Below, in pieces: positions 10,101 to 17,810 of a stretch of DNA of 64,000 bases. Both the position numbers and the translations under genes were made by a program. The stretch comes from Candidatus Poribacteria bacterium (GTDB lineage Bacteria > Poribacteria > WGA-4E > PCPOR2b). The notes under the pieces are model-generated. The model made no database searches and had not been told where the DNA came from. It worked only from the letters and a program-made list of their open reading frames with translations. Position 1 is the first letter of the stretch. Each line of letters starts with the position of its first letter. Location: positions 124,001 to 188,000 of the forward strand of contig JAJEAL010000053.1 of the NCBI GenBank assembly GCA_022822785.1, in the 5' to 3' direction.

Positions 10101-10599
10101 ATTCAGAGCAAAGTGGGAACAGCGCTGGGAGGAAGAACAGTTTACCGAACTTGATTCAGCGGGGAACGGGCCGGCCGCAATCTCCGATCTGGCGCAGTTT
10201 GAGCGCGCTCAGACACTTGAATGCAACTACGAGTTCAGCCGTGTCTTACAGTTTGGCATCGCTGGTATTCACAAATTTACTGCGGATCGCGAGTATCTTG
10301 ACGACACACCGGAAGCCCGGACACGGACGCTTTCGTTGGAAAATCGGCTAACCTATTCCTTTATCAGCAAAGGGCGGTTTGACTTTACTTATCGACTCAA
10401 CTACGGAAGTAGCGAAGGTGGCATCCCTTTCACGCGATATAACTTCTACGAAGGGGTGAGCCACGAAGTTCGCACCACCGCGGATTACAAAGTTCGGAAG
10501 GTGACCGATTTGCTTCTGCGATTCAACTATCGCCTGCTTTCCACAAAACAGAGCAAACCGGAGCACCGGATGGGAATGGAGGTCGTGGCGGAGTTGTAA
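7153..10599 (+). CDS. Giant exported protein, SprA-like outer-membrane beta-barrel candidate
   Basis: 1148 residues. A signal peptide covers about residues 1-22 (MGKLLATSYLLLIGILISVS then AEEPEE). Near residues 65-105 is a segment of the form ITINGLKLVKDLDYLIDY...GTVRFL, and near 300-330 a second one (EIVWLNGQRMRRGENNDY...DPIIEF). Such NG-x-L-x-x-G-x-DY...G-x-I-x-F units occur in SprA-type gliding and secretion proteins of Bacteroidetes and relatives. The rest is dominated by alternating polar/hydrophobic strands rich in Arg, Asn and aromatics (FDFNLREGV, FRAKWEQRW, FDFTYRLNYG), as in large outer-membrane barrels. SprA itself is about twice as long. No partner T9SS genes are in view. Confidence 0.7.
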   Translation: MGKLLATSYLLLIGILISVSYAEEPEEDSLQLPPLSLLQKTESIRFKDLPNPLILKHWPPIRDSERITINGLKLVKDLDYLIDYSAGTVRFLKDYPLQATVQITYRILPFAIKREYKRDLFRQDRPIAQPLGEAKIEPRADLTEQRPPTSELPPVQVTGTQTFGVSVGSNRSLSQERALRISVDGKVSENVSVTALLSDQDLPIQPEGTTENIQDIDQKLIRISSPNVTGLLGDFEGSLGDTDIFFNRALEGVQVSGDFKWGKFHLIPSAIPKGQSASKTIRGEEGRSEYRIDVDGEFVIVKAGAEIVWLNGQRMRRGENNDYVIRDYGDPIIEFTSKHLITSNDVVRVDFEYIPEDLAYQRNLQGISGSLNLPGERVTVGFGYAVESDLNDPENAFIILNEDEFMELQRNELDADGDGNLLIAPQRRTIWDINGSLNLTESRGLLQYVPTLEGQIAFGALDRNTFSNRDRKILSQAWKLFANSSAEKLLLNLELRSLDAEFVPVGASIANRTRFRYEEQYSDEQFDDLYLLGDVGTVQSPDERSVGFDLQVKPVNWLKLDYGLGRTEERFKQSENQERFNGSDATTPFTDVTLRNNLNGGFDFNLREGVTERPYLPRIRGDYRRSTSKVRGQDQFRKARRHGQFSQRIRPFNLNASIEQLEATDLDFSDTVNFNRKRNISTARLDLVDFRWGSINTKYAIENAFDKQSLLTVDGQALGFSDWQPSTKARTWTVGFFSQPRKWANLSTNISRRVFEAELGADSKTQLADIEMRITPFNRALDGQLTYELDKKLATERREIFTNINPFTGREIKPGEGHYVKIDDLHYREDFEDGDYIKFIQNVDDKPVSAIDMKLSLRFQPRRLTSRRRSGTTVGAEQATTYSSLVWLANAIRGQAVVNLTEEQEGPDPANLYLLRDLRNERTIFGRINQRYRLDFSPSPLLSLDLGFDTNRLLNKRINSREQQRYSRDWEVDLTLNPTSKLSFRAKWEQRWEEEQFTELDSAGNGPAAISDLAQFERAQTLECNYEFSRVLQFGIAGIHKFTADREYLDDTPEARTRTLSLENRLTYSFISKGRFDFTYRLNYGSSEGGIPFTRYNFYEGVSHEVRTTADYKVRKVTDLLLRFNYRLLSTKQSKPEHRMGMEVVAEL

Positions 10600-10609
10600 A
10601 TAGACTCAA

Positions 10610-11413
10610 CTAAAGTCGAAATTCGACGGAAGACACAATTTTATCATAGACGGGGACATAGGTATCGTATTGATCGGTCGGTGACCAAAACAGAATTCGA
10701 TAGATAAAGCGGTTACTTTCTAAGCGACTTACAAAAAAGGACTGTTTGGCTTTGCTTTCAATATCAAGGAACTGTTCGTTGATGAGTTGTGGGGTTTGGG
10801 TGTTCAATACGATTTCCCAGAAATAACCGTGGCGCCCATCTCGGGAAGTAATAGCAGATTGATTGATTACCTCATGCATCTCATCTTCCCAATCAAAGGG
10901 AGGTGCGAGTGCTTCTAGGTTGCTTACAGCAGCCTCTTTGGATGAATCGAAATCAGTACTACTCTGCAGTTCAATAAAGATATAGATAAAAGGGATCCGG
11001 TTTTCAAATGCCTTCGGCAGCGAGTCAACGAAATCTGCTTCAGAAGTCGGTTGCATGAATAGGAGGGAAATCACACCATTGGACATTCGATCAATATCAA
11101 AGTCTTCTTCATGTATGTATGTTGTGTGATACAATGAAAAAGGCAAAGGAACCCAACCGAAGAAATCTCTGGTTCCCTCTCCCTCGACTGCTTTAGTCAC
11201 CTCCCTGACAATCCAGTCATCAACAGGTAGGTTAGAGACTTTGAACAACCGACGGTTTCGGTATGTATCTCCATCAAGCCCAAAGGTGACTTCCGGTTCC
11301 TTTTCTACAGTTGGGGCAGGCGAATCTGCTTCGTCATCACCGCCGCACCCCACGATAAAACTTCCTACTATCACCGCACCAATAGCGACGAGAACTTTCA
11401 ACGTCGTGTCCAT
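10610..11413 (-). CDS. Putative lipoprotein, 267 aa
   Basis: The start is set at the ATG at 11413 because a lipoprotein signal begins there (MDTTLKVLVAIGAVIVGSFI followed by VGCGG, Cys23) with AAAGGA upstream. A longer frame to 11575 would run into moaE and lose the signal. The mature part begins with an acidic, Pro-rich linker (DDEADSPAPTVEKEPE), then a globular domain I do not recognise. It starts 41 nt after moaE and may be in its transcript, but no functional link to molybdopterin synthesis is evident. Confidence 0.75.
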   Translation of the reverse strand: MDTTLKVLVAIGAVIVGSFIVGCGGDDEADSPAPTVEKEPEVTFGLDGDTYRNRRLFKVSNLPVDDWIVREVTKAVEGEGTRDFFGWVPLPFSLYHTTYIHEEDFDIDRMSNGVISLLFMQPTSEADFVDSLPKAFENRIPFIYIFIELQSSTDFDSSKEAAVSNLEALAPPFDWEDEMHEVINQSAITSRDGRHGYFWEIVLNTQTPQLINEQFLDIESKAKQSFFVSRLESNRFIYRILFWSPTDQYDTYVPVYDKIVSSVEFRL

Positions 11414-11454
11414 TTTTCGATTCCTTTCTGTGCCTTGACCTTCACGTGCGAGCG

Positions 11455-11889
11455 TCAGGCTTTCGGCTGAAAGAAAACGGGATCGGGCTTGACCCATTCC
11501 TCCTCGCCATCCACCCAGACCTCGCGTTTCCAGATGGGCACAATCTGTTTGAGCCGATTCATCGCATAATGGCACGCTTCAAACGCCTCCTTACGATGCG
11601 GAGAAGCCACGGCGACTGCAACGCTAACCTCACCAATCTCTAATCGTCCCACGCGATGGATCATGGCAACGCGGTCTAGCCCCCACTTTTCGTGGATCTC
11701 CTGTGCAATTTCTGCCATCTTCTTTTCTGCCATCGGCGGATAGGACTCGTATTCGAGATAGGAAACCTCCCGCCCTTCTGTGTTGTTGCGCACTACACCT
11801 AAGAAGTGGACGATTGCCCCCGCATCTCCCGCTTCGACCGCACGAATTACATCTCCTAATTCAATCTCATCACTGGTAATTTTAAACAT
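11455..11889 (-). CDS. moaE: Molybdopterin synthase catalytic subunit
   Basis: 144 residues. MoaE receives sulfur from thiocarboxylated MoaD and converts cyclic pyranopterin monophosphate into molybdopterin. Recognisable parts are GAIVHFLGVVR, the LEYESYPPMAEKKM helix, HRVGRLEIGEVSVAVAVASPHR, and the active-site region PIWKREVW with Lys121. The start overlaps the last codons of moaD (ATG at 11889, moaD stop at 11882-11884). Its ribosome site GGAGGT is formed by the two Gly codons near the end of moaD, so the two genes are tightly coupled. Confidence 0.95.
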   Translation of the reverse strand: MFKITSDEIELGDVIRAVEAGDAGAIVHFLGVVRNNTEGREVSYLEYESYPPMAEKKMAEIAQEIHEKWGLDRVAMIHRVGRLEIGEVSVAVAVASPHRKEAFEACHYAMNRLKQIVPIWKREVWVDGEEEWVKPDPVFFQPKA

Positions 11890-12136
11890 CTTGACCTCCA
11901 GTTACTGGTGGGATGAAGGCAACCTCATCGCCATCAGACAGTTCGCTATCTGGCGTGGCATACTCCCAATTCACAGATGTTTGCATTACATCGTAATATT
12001 CTGCGATTTCGGGCCACTCCGCCTCAAGGCGATCCAGAATAACCCTCACAGTTGCTCCCTCTGGCAGGTCCATCTCTTCTTCGTCTCTATCTAATTCTTC
12101 ATGTAATACTGCAAAATATTTAACTTTAACTTTCAT
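11882..12136 (-). CDS. moaD: Molybdopterin synthase sulfur carrier subunit with extended tail
   Basis: 84 residues from the ATG at 12136, preceded by GGAGAAG. A longer frame to 12199 has no ribosome site. The ubiquitin-like fold is evident (KVKVKYFAVLHEEL..., LSDGDEVAFIPPVTGG). MoaD normally ends with the Gly-Gly that MoeB adenylates and that is then thiocarboxylated. Here the frame continues with Gln-Asp-Val after Gly-Gly. Either the tail is removed by a protease, as in some sulfur-carrier relatives, or this MoaD is atypical. The Mo enzyme gene at 32286 in this window is a plausible final user of the cofactor. Confidence 0.9.
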   Translation of the reverse strand: MKVKVKYFAVLHEELDRDEEEMDLPEGATVRVILDRLEAEWPEIAEYYDVMQTSVNWEYATPDSELSDGDEVAFIPPVTGGQDV

Positions 12137-12750
12137 CGCTTCTCCAATAAAAACCGTAATGTCCAAAACGTAAAATGCAATAAAAAAACGTATACTCAAG
12201 ATTGTCTAATATTATACCCCAACACAGATTTGAATACAAAAGAAATCCATAGAGTTGCGAGTGTATCGTGATGTGGAATAGGCGCATTAATCCTCCTGTA
12301 GGAGGGATCTCCGAATCCCGACACTTCACTGGACGTACCACTTCCCGATAACGACTTATTCTACAGGACCGACATAACGCCGAAAACTATGGTGAATAAA
12401 GTAGTAGGCACACGCCGGGTGCCCTAACTCCGCGAGCAAGATTCCTAACCTCGTTCATTCACAGTATCCGATTATGGCGATTTAGAGAAATAAATAGACA
12501 CTTTCGCTCCCCGTGTTGGGTAGGCGCTGTTTTTAACTGCGCCGATTGGCAGTGTCCAAGTCATTCTAAAATCTACCATAATCGTGGCGCAGATTACCTA
12601 ATCTGTGATCTACTGCCTGATATAGACAGCAAGCGACGAAGATTTTCTTTCGCATAAAAATCAACGGTGTGCTAAAATGCTTATGGCTTAGACTTGACAA
12701 AACAAGACGAGAGGCAGATCCGTGATTGAAGGTCTACAGGAGGGAAAAAG
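12137..12750. other. Long intergenic region with short repeats
   Basis: 614 nt without a convincing gene. It includes a short palindrome CCTCCTGTAGGAGG near 12291-12304. A GGTAGGCGCTGTTT motif (12519-12532) recurs as the exact reverse complement at 23003-23016, where it is part of a GTTGGAAACAGCGCCTACC repeat. The promoter of the downstream plus-strand cluster should lie near the end, but no clear sigma-70 pair was found. Confidence 0.5.
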
Positions 12751-13650
12751 ATGGAAAAACGACAATTGGGAAAAGATGGAGATTATGTATCTGTAATCGG
12801 GTTCGGGGCGTGGCCCATTGGTGGAGCAATGGGTGCGGTTGATGAAGCGGCAGCAATTTCTACGGTTCACGCAGCACTTGACCACGGTATCACGCTTATC
12901 GACACCGCACAAGCATACCGTACATCAGAGGCAATCATCGGCAAAGCGTTGAAGGACGGGCGGCGGAATCAGGTTTTTCTCGCCACAAAGGTCAGCCGGG
13001 ATTATTCGCCGAACGCCATCCGGCGAGCAATGGATAACAGCCTGCGTGCGCTACAAACAGACCACGTAGACCTCTATCAAATCCACGGCTGGAATCCGCA
13101 GTACCCGGTTCATGACAGTATGGAAACGATGGAGCGGCTACGTCAGGAGGGAAAAACGCGCTACATCGGTGTCTCCAATTACAACGTTGAGCAGATGGAA
13201 CTCGCTGGCCAAACTGCACCTTTCCACTCCCTTCAACCGCGCTATAACCTGCTTGACCGCGAGATTGAGGCAGAAATAGTGCCCTACTGTGAGGCGCATG
13301 GCATCGGTATTCTTCCACATAGTCCGTTAGCCAAAGGATTACTGACAGGCAAATACACGCCAGATTATCAATTTCCAGCAGACGATGAACGCTCAGGGAT
13401 GTCCCGATTCCAAGGTGAGGAATTTCGGCGAAACTTGGCAACAGCGGAAAAACTACGAGCCATCGCTCAAGAACGGAATCTCACGCTCATTCAGTTAGCA
13501 ATTGGTTGGCAGTTACGGCTTTCGGGTGTCACCTGTGTCCTTGTTGGTGCCAAGAACCCTGAGCAGGTCGCCGAACACATCGGGGGACAGGGTTGGCAGC
13601 TGACAGATACGGAGTTGCAAGCAATCGAAGCGGTGCTAGCAGAGGGATAA
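12751..13650 (+). CDS. Aldo/keto reductase family oxidoreductase
   Basis: 299 residues with a strong AGGAGGG ribosome site. It has the AKR (beta/alpha)8 barrel with the catalytic tetrad Asp51 and Tyr56 (LIDTAQAY), Lys80 (LATK) and His112 (QIHGW). The NADP-binding C-terminal part includes PLAKGLLTGKY and VLVGAKNPEQVAEH. It acts in the cytosol on carbonyls, probably sugars or steroid-like aldehydes; the substrate is unknown. It is the first gene of a same-strand run that continues 3 nt later with a 3-hydroxyacyl-CoA dehydrogenase. Confidence 0.92.
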   Translation: MEKRQLGKDGDYVSVIGFGAWPIGGAMGAVDEAAAISTVHAALDHGITLIDTAQAYRTSEAIIGKALKDGRRNQVFLATKVSRDYSPNAIRRAMDNSLRALQTDHVDLYQIHGWNPQYPVHDSMETMERLRQEGKTRYIGVSNYNVEQMELAGQTAPFHSLQPRYNLLDREIEAEIVPYCEAHGIGILPHSPLAKGLLTGKYTPDYQFPADDERSGMSRFQGEEFRRNLATAEKLRAIAQERNLTLIQLAIGWQLRLSGVTCVLVGAKNPEQVAEHIGGQGWQLTDTELQAIEAVLAEG

Positions 13651-13653
13651 ACC

Positions 13654-14595
13654 ATGAACCTTGAGGGTATTAAAAAGATTGGTGTTGTTGGTGCGGGCAC
13701 CATGGGGGCAGGTGTCGCGGAAATCTGTGCACAATTTGGTTATACTGTCATTTTGTACAATAGAAGTCAGGAGGGGATGCAGCGTGCCGTGGAGCGCCTC
13801 CGATCTAAGGTCTCCGTAAACCCTACCCCTATCGAAACGGAAGCGGAGGTTTCAGGAGCAAAAATTTACACCACCCATGATTTGACAGCACTCGCGCAGG
13901 TTGACCTCATCTCGGAATCGATCGCCGAAAATCTGGAGGTAAAACAGGACATCTTTCGGGAACTGGATGAAATCTGCGACGCGCAAACGCTCTTTACGAC
14001 AAATACTTCAGGCTTAAGTATTTCGCAGATTGCCGCAGTTGTTTCCCACTCTGAGCGATTTGCTGGGGTGCACTTCTTTAATCCGCCCGAAATCGTCCCG
14101 GCGGTGGAAGTTATCAAGGGAGCGGAGACCGCCGATGCAACCTGCGAAGTCCTAATGGACCTACTCAAACTGATGAAAAAGCAGCCGATTTTGGTGCAGA
14201 AAGATGTCCCCGGATTTGTCGCTAGTCGTCTCCAGTTTGCCGTCGTGCGTGAAGCGTTACATCTCGTCGAGGAAGGCATCGCATCGCCCGCTGACATCGA
14301 TGCGGTGATGAAGCATGGCTTGGGATTGCGTTGGGCGTTGCTCGGTCCCTTAGAGATTGCAGATCTCGGAGGGCTTGATATTTTCAACACCGTTGGAAAT
14401 TACGTGGCAAAATCCTTGAGCAATGCAGCCGAATCTCCGAAAGTACTACAGGATTTAGTTGCATCGGGGAAACTCGGTGCAAAAAGTGGCTCCGGTTTTT
14501 ACGACTATCTGCCGGGAAAGGCGAGTGCTCTCATCGCAGAACGGGATGAGAAGTTGCTAGAGATACTGCGCCTTAAATCACGCGATGCTTCGTAA
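13654..14595 (+). CDS. 3-hydroxyacyl-CoA dehydrogenase family protein
   Basis: 313 residues, close to the single-function HBD/PaaH length. The NAD site GAGTMG (13-18) opens the Rossmann domain. The catalytic pair is His140 (GVHFFNPP) and Glu152 (VEVIKG). The C-terminal helical domain begins at KDVPGFVASRLQ and includes GLGLRWALLGPLEIADLGGLD. It oxidises 3-hydroxyacyl-CoA or a similar beta-hydroxyacid such as L-gulonate, which related enzymes also use. Given the sugar-related neighbours, a hydroxyacid substrate is possible. It begins 3 nt after the aldo/keto reductase stop. Confidence 0.9.
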   Translation: MNLEGIKKIGVVGAGTMGAGVAEICAQFGYTVILYNRSQEGMQRAVERLRSKVSVNPTPIETEAEVSGAKIYTTHDLTALAQVDLISESIAENLEVKQDIFRELDEICDAQTLFTTNTSGLSISQIAAVVSHSERFAGVHFFNPPEIVPAVEVIKGAETADATCEVLMDLLKLMKKQPILVQKDVPGFVASRLQFAVVREALHLVEEGIASPADIDAVMKHGLGLRWALLGPLEIADLGGLDIFNTVGNYVAKSLSNAAESPKVLQDLVASGKLGAKSGSGFYDYLPGKASALIAERDEKLLEILRLKSRDAS

Positions 14596-14636
14596 ATTTC
14601 TAAACCTCTCATCATTTGTTGGATAGAATAGTAACC

Positions 14637-15830
14637 ATGCCAATTGAGAAATTCACCATTGCGCGGAATGATGACATTTATGAATGTTTTCCCTATATCT
14701 GCCGTTCCCGGACCGGTAGAATCCTCCTCACCTATCGTGAAAGTAATGGTCACGTCGCCAGCGAATTTTGTCGCTTAATCGTCCGAGTCAGCGACAATGC
14801 GGGACACACATGGTCCGAGGCACAGGTGATTCGCGATGAGGATAAATCAACAGGTGTCTTGACCACATGGAACTGCCCCAAAATACAGCAGCTCAAAGAT
14901 GGACGGATCCTGTTGCTCTGTGATACCTATCTTTTCCCGCCGGGCGAGTGGGGGGAAGGGGAGGCAAACTGCCACATTGTGCTCTGGTTCAGCGATGACG
15001 ATGGTGAAAGCTGGTCAGATCCGCTCCCAACCCCGGTCAAAGGCATCTGCCCGGACATAGTTACGGAAATGAACGATGGACGGTGGCTGCTGCCGAGCAA
15101 CATTACTAACCCAAAAACCGGACGGAGTCTCCAAAATATCACAACAAGTCACGACGAGGGACAGACGTGGGAAGCACCGCTGACCATCTTCGATAACTCT
15201 GACACCGAGCTCGGCGAAGCGACCATCGTGTCTTGTCCCGACGGGGGATTGGTCGTCTATCTGCGAGAGGACTCGGGCAGCCCGTTACAAAAGATGATTT
15301 CAACAGATGGGGGTTACCGGTGGGAAGGTCCCTACGACACCTTAAATCCAGCCGCTCACGGGATGCCGGTCGCAGGACTCACGCACGACGGGTTTATGTT
15401 AATCGTCGGGCGTTTTGGCTTACACTCTTGTTGGCGTGTTGACATGTCTGAGGAGACTTGGGGGGAACGGTTGGCACGGCGAACCATTGTCATCCCAAGG
15501 GTCCCCGCTAATGAGGCGTTCATCGCCCGTAGGCAGCCGGGACCCAGCGAATTGGTAACAGACGATGAGGTGATTGTCGCTGCAGGCGGTTCATCGGTGC
15601 ATACCTTTGCGTTTCTGGAACCCTTGGAAAGCGCGCTCAATCCGGATAAGGCGACCCAAAAAGGCTTGCTTCTCCCGCTAGACCTTGACGCGAATAACCT
15701 CGGTGCTGATAGCGGTTACGCTGCTTGGGTCGAGTACGATCGAGGCAAGTTCTTAGCAGTTAATTATATCAACGACGATGCACCAATGGCTCAGATCCGC
15801 GGTTACCGGTTTGGTTTGGAGGATTTCTGA
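14637..15830 (+). CDS. BNR-repeat sialidase-like protein
   Basis: 397 residues from the ATG at 14637; a TTG at 14616 in the same frame has no better ribosome site. At least four Asp-box (BNR) motifs are visible: SDNAGHTWS, SDDDGESWSDP, SHDEGQTWEAP and STDGGYRWEGP, the signature of six-bladed sialidase-type propellers. No signal peptide is seen, so it is probably cytosolic, unlike most secreted sialidases. It could hydrolyse or eliminate a sialic- or ulosonic-acid-like substrate, or be a propeller with another role. Confidence 0.85.
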   Translation: MPIEKFTIARNDDIYECFPYICRSRTGRILLTYRESNGHVASEFCRLIVRVSDNAGHTWSEAQVIRDEDKSTGVLTTWNCPKIQQLKDGRILLLCDTYLFPPGEWGEGEANCHIVLWFSDDDGESWSDPLPTPVKGICPDIVTEMNDGRWLLPSNITNPKTGRSLQNITTSHDEGQTWEAPLTIFDNSDTELGEATIVSCPDGGLVVYLREDSGSPLQKMISTDGGYRWEGPYDTLNPAAHGMPVAGLTHDGFMLIVGRFGLHSCWRVDMSEETWGERLARRTIVIPRVPANEAFIARRQPGPSELVTDDEVIVAAGGSSVHTFAFLEPLESALNPDKATQKGLLLPLDLDANNLGADSGYAAWVEYDRGKFLAVNYINDDAPMAQIRGYRFGLEDF

Positions 15831-15853
15831 AATCTGCATAAAGGAGGCAATGC

Positions 15854-16798
15854 ATGGCAACAAGGCTTGGTAGTGAAGATTATATCTACGAGGAATTGGC
15901 GGATTGGGCAAAGTTGCCCGAAGGGTGGAGTTTTAGGGAAGTCGCTGATGTTGTCGTGGATTCGCAAGACCGCGTCTATGTCTTCAATAGAGGTGAGTAT
16001 CCCATGGTTATCTTTGAGCCGGACGGCAGCTTTATCTCCTCATGGGGGGAAGACCTGTTTACTCGTGCCCACGGCGTGACCATAGGTCCCGATGGAATGC
16101 TCTATTGTGTGGACGACGGCGATCACTCAGTCCGCAAATGTACCCCTGATGGCGAAGTTTTGATGACTATTGGAACGCCCGGCGTACCCGCGCCAGCTCA
16201 TAGCGGTGAACCCTTTAACCGACCTACCAAGGTTGCCTTCGACCCCAAAACTGATGAACTCTACATATCGGACGGATACGGTAATGCCAGAGTGCACAAA
16301 TACTCCCCCGACGGGAAGCCTCTTTTCTCTTGGGGAGAGTATGGAATCGATCCGGGGCAGTTCAACTTGGTGCACAGCGTCTGTACCGACAGCGATGGGA
16401 AAGTATATGTCGCTGACCGGGAGAGTCACCGTGTACAGATATTCGATGAGGGTGGTCGCCACCTAGACCAATGGAACAATCTGCACCGCCCTTGCGGACT
16501 ACACATTGAAAACGACTTGGTTTACATCGGTCAAGTACCGACCCAACTTGAGGTTAATGCTGATTATCCCAACATTGGCGGATGTGTGACTATTCATGAC
16601 CTAAACGGTCACCGTTTGGCTCGATTGGGTGATATATGGCGTGGGGAGGGCCCCGGACAATTTATCTCTCCTCACGGCATAGCAATTGACTCACACGGTG
16701 ACATATATGTGGGCGAGGTTTCTTGGGCCGCCTACGGTCGAAATCTTTCTCCGCCTAGAGAAGTTCGCAGCTTTCGTAAGTTAGTCAAGGTACATTAG
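15854..16798 (+). CDS. NHL-repeat beta-propeller protein
   Basis: 314 residues with an AAAGGAGG ribosome site. NHL-type blades repeat through the sequence: VVDSQDRVYVFNRG, TIGPDGMLYCVDDG, AFDPKTDELYISDGYGNARV, CTDSDGKVYVADRESHRVQIF and AIDSHGDIYVGEV. This pattern is shared with peptidyl-alpha-hydroxyglycine lyases and with many bacterial propellers of unknown substrate. No signal peptide is visible. It lies between the sialidase-like propeller and a PhyH oxygenase on the same strand, so it may bind or process the same compound. Confidence 0.85.
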   Translation: MATRLGSEDYIYEELADWAKLPEGWSFREVADVVVDSQDRVYVFNRGEYPMVIFEPDGSFISSWGEDLFTRAHGVTIGPDGMLYCVDDGDHSVRKCTPDGEVLMTIGTPGVPAPAHSGEPFNRPTKVAFDPKTDELYISDGYGNARVHKYSPDGKPLFSWGEYGIDPGQFNLVHSVCTDSDGKVYVADRESHRVQIFDEGGRHLDQWNNLHRPCGLHIENDLVYIGQVPTQLEVNADYPNIGGCVTIHDLNGHRLARLGDIWRGEGPGQFISPHGIAIDSHGDIYVGEVSWAAYGRNLSPPREVRSFRKLVKVH

Positions 16799-16852
16799 AA
16801 AAAAACGTAGATCGCATTTAGAATTCCTAGCATCTAGACTCGGAGGAACAGT

Positions 16853-17737
16853 ATGCAGTTGACAACTGAACAAATTGAAGAATTTCAAAACCGTGGCGTT
16901 CTTATTGCCAAGAATGCTCTCACCCACGAAGACTTGCAGCCGGTAATTGACGAAATCTGTGAGTTCATCGATCGCCGGGCACTTGAACTGAAGGAAGAGG
17001 GAAAGATCGAAGACCTGTGTGAAGATGAGCCGTTTGAAACCCGGTACGGACGACTGTTCGCACAATACAGAGAAATTGGCAACGGTCTTGATATCATGAA
17101 CTATCGTGGCAAGGCGGTCTTTGATTTTCTACAGAATAAAAACCTGCTCAATGTCATCGAATCGCTCGTTGGACCGGAAATTGTCTGCAATCCGATCCAA
17201 CACCTGCGACCCACCCCCCCAATCCGTTACTATGAGGACAGTAGTCCCGCTTCACATATCGGACCGTTGCACCAAGACGCTGGTGTTATCATGCCAGAAG
17301 CTGAGAGCTCAGACATCATCACCTGCTGGCTGCCGTTGGGTGATGCGACCGCCGAGATGGGGTGTTTGGAAGTCCTGCCCGGCGTGGTCAAAGAAGGATA
17401 TCTGCGGCATCGCCCCGAAGGTGGAACCACCATCTATCCTGAAGACATACCAGAGATTGAACCTGTGCCAATGGTCTGCTACAGGGGCGATCTAGTATTG
17501 ATGAGCCGCTTTACGCCCCATCGTGGGATGCCCAACTGTTCGGATAAGTGCCGTTGGTCAATGGACCTGCGTTACCATCCGATCGGTCATCACACGGGTC
17601 GTACGGGCCACCCTGACTTTGTCGTGCGCAGCCGGCGCGATCCTGACAGTGTGATGCACGATCATGAGGAATGGTGTCGCCTCTGGATTGACGCCTTTGA
17701 GAATCCGAAGGGCGTGGTTATGCACAGAGCGGATTAA
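16853..17737 (+). CDS. Phytanoyl-CoA dioxygenase (PhyH) family oxygenase
   Basis: 294 residues, start supported by a GGAGGA site. The Fe(II)/2-oxoglutarate facial triad is visible: His140-x-Asp142 (GPLHQDAG) and His223 (FTPHRG), with Arg240 or Arg234 for 2-oxoglutarate (RWSMDLRYHP). Such enzymes hydroxylate small molecules; in bacteria, substrates range from ectoine to natural products. The one here is unknown. It shares orientation and close spacing with the NHL and Gfo/Idh/MocA neighbours. A second, fused PhyH gene lies at 21213. Confidence 0.9.
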   Translation: MQLTTEQIEEFQNRGVLIAKNALTHEDLQPVIDEICEFIDRRALELKEEGKIEDLCEDEPFETRYGRLFAQYREIGNGLDIMNYRGKAVFDFLQNKNLLNVIESLVGPEIVCNPIQHLRPTPPIRYYEDSSPASHIGPLHQDAGVIMPEAESSDIITCWLPLGDATAEMGCLEVLPGVVKEGYLRHRPEGGTTIYPEDIPEIEPVPMVCYRGDLVLMSRFTPHRGMPNCSDKCRWSMDLRYHPIGHHTGRTGHPDFVVRSRRDPDSVMHDHEEWCRLWIDAFENPKGVVMHRAD

Positions 17738-17810
17738 GATTGCATACGTCTTCCGGCTCAATGAAGAGTGGTGTAGTTAGTAAAGCCTGAATCATCAAAA
17801 GGAAATTATA

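Noticed and set aside
10610-11575. Lipoprotein starting at 11575
   Set aside because: It would read through moaE in another frame and bury the lipoprotein signal; the ATG at 11413 with AAAGGA is preferred.
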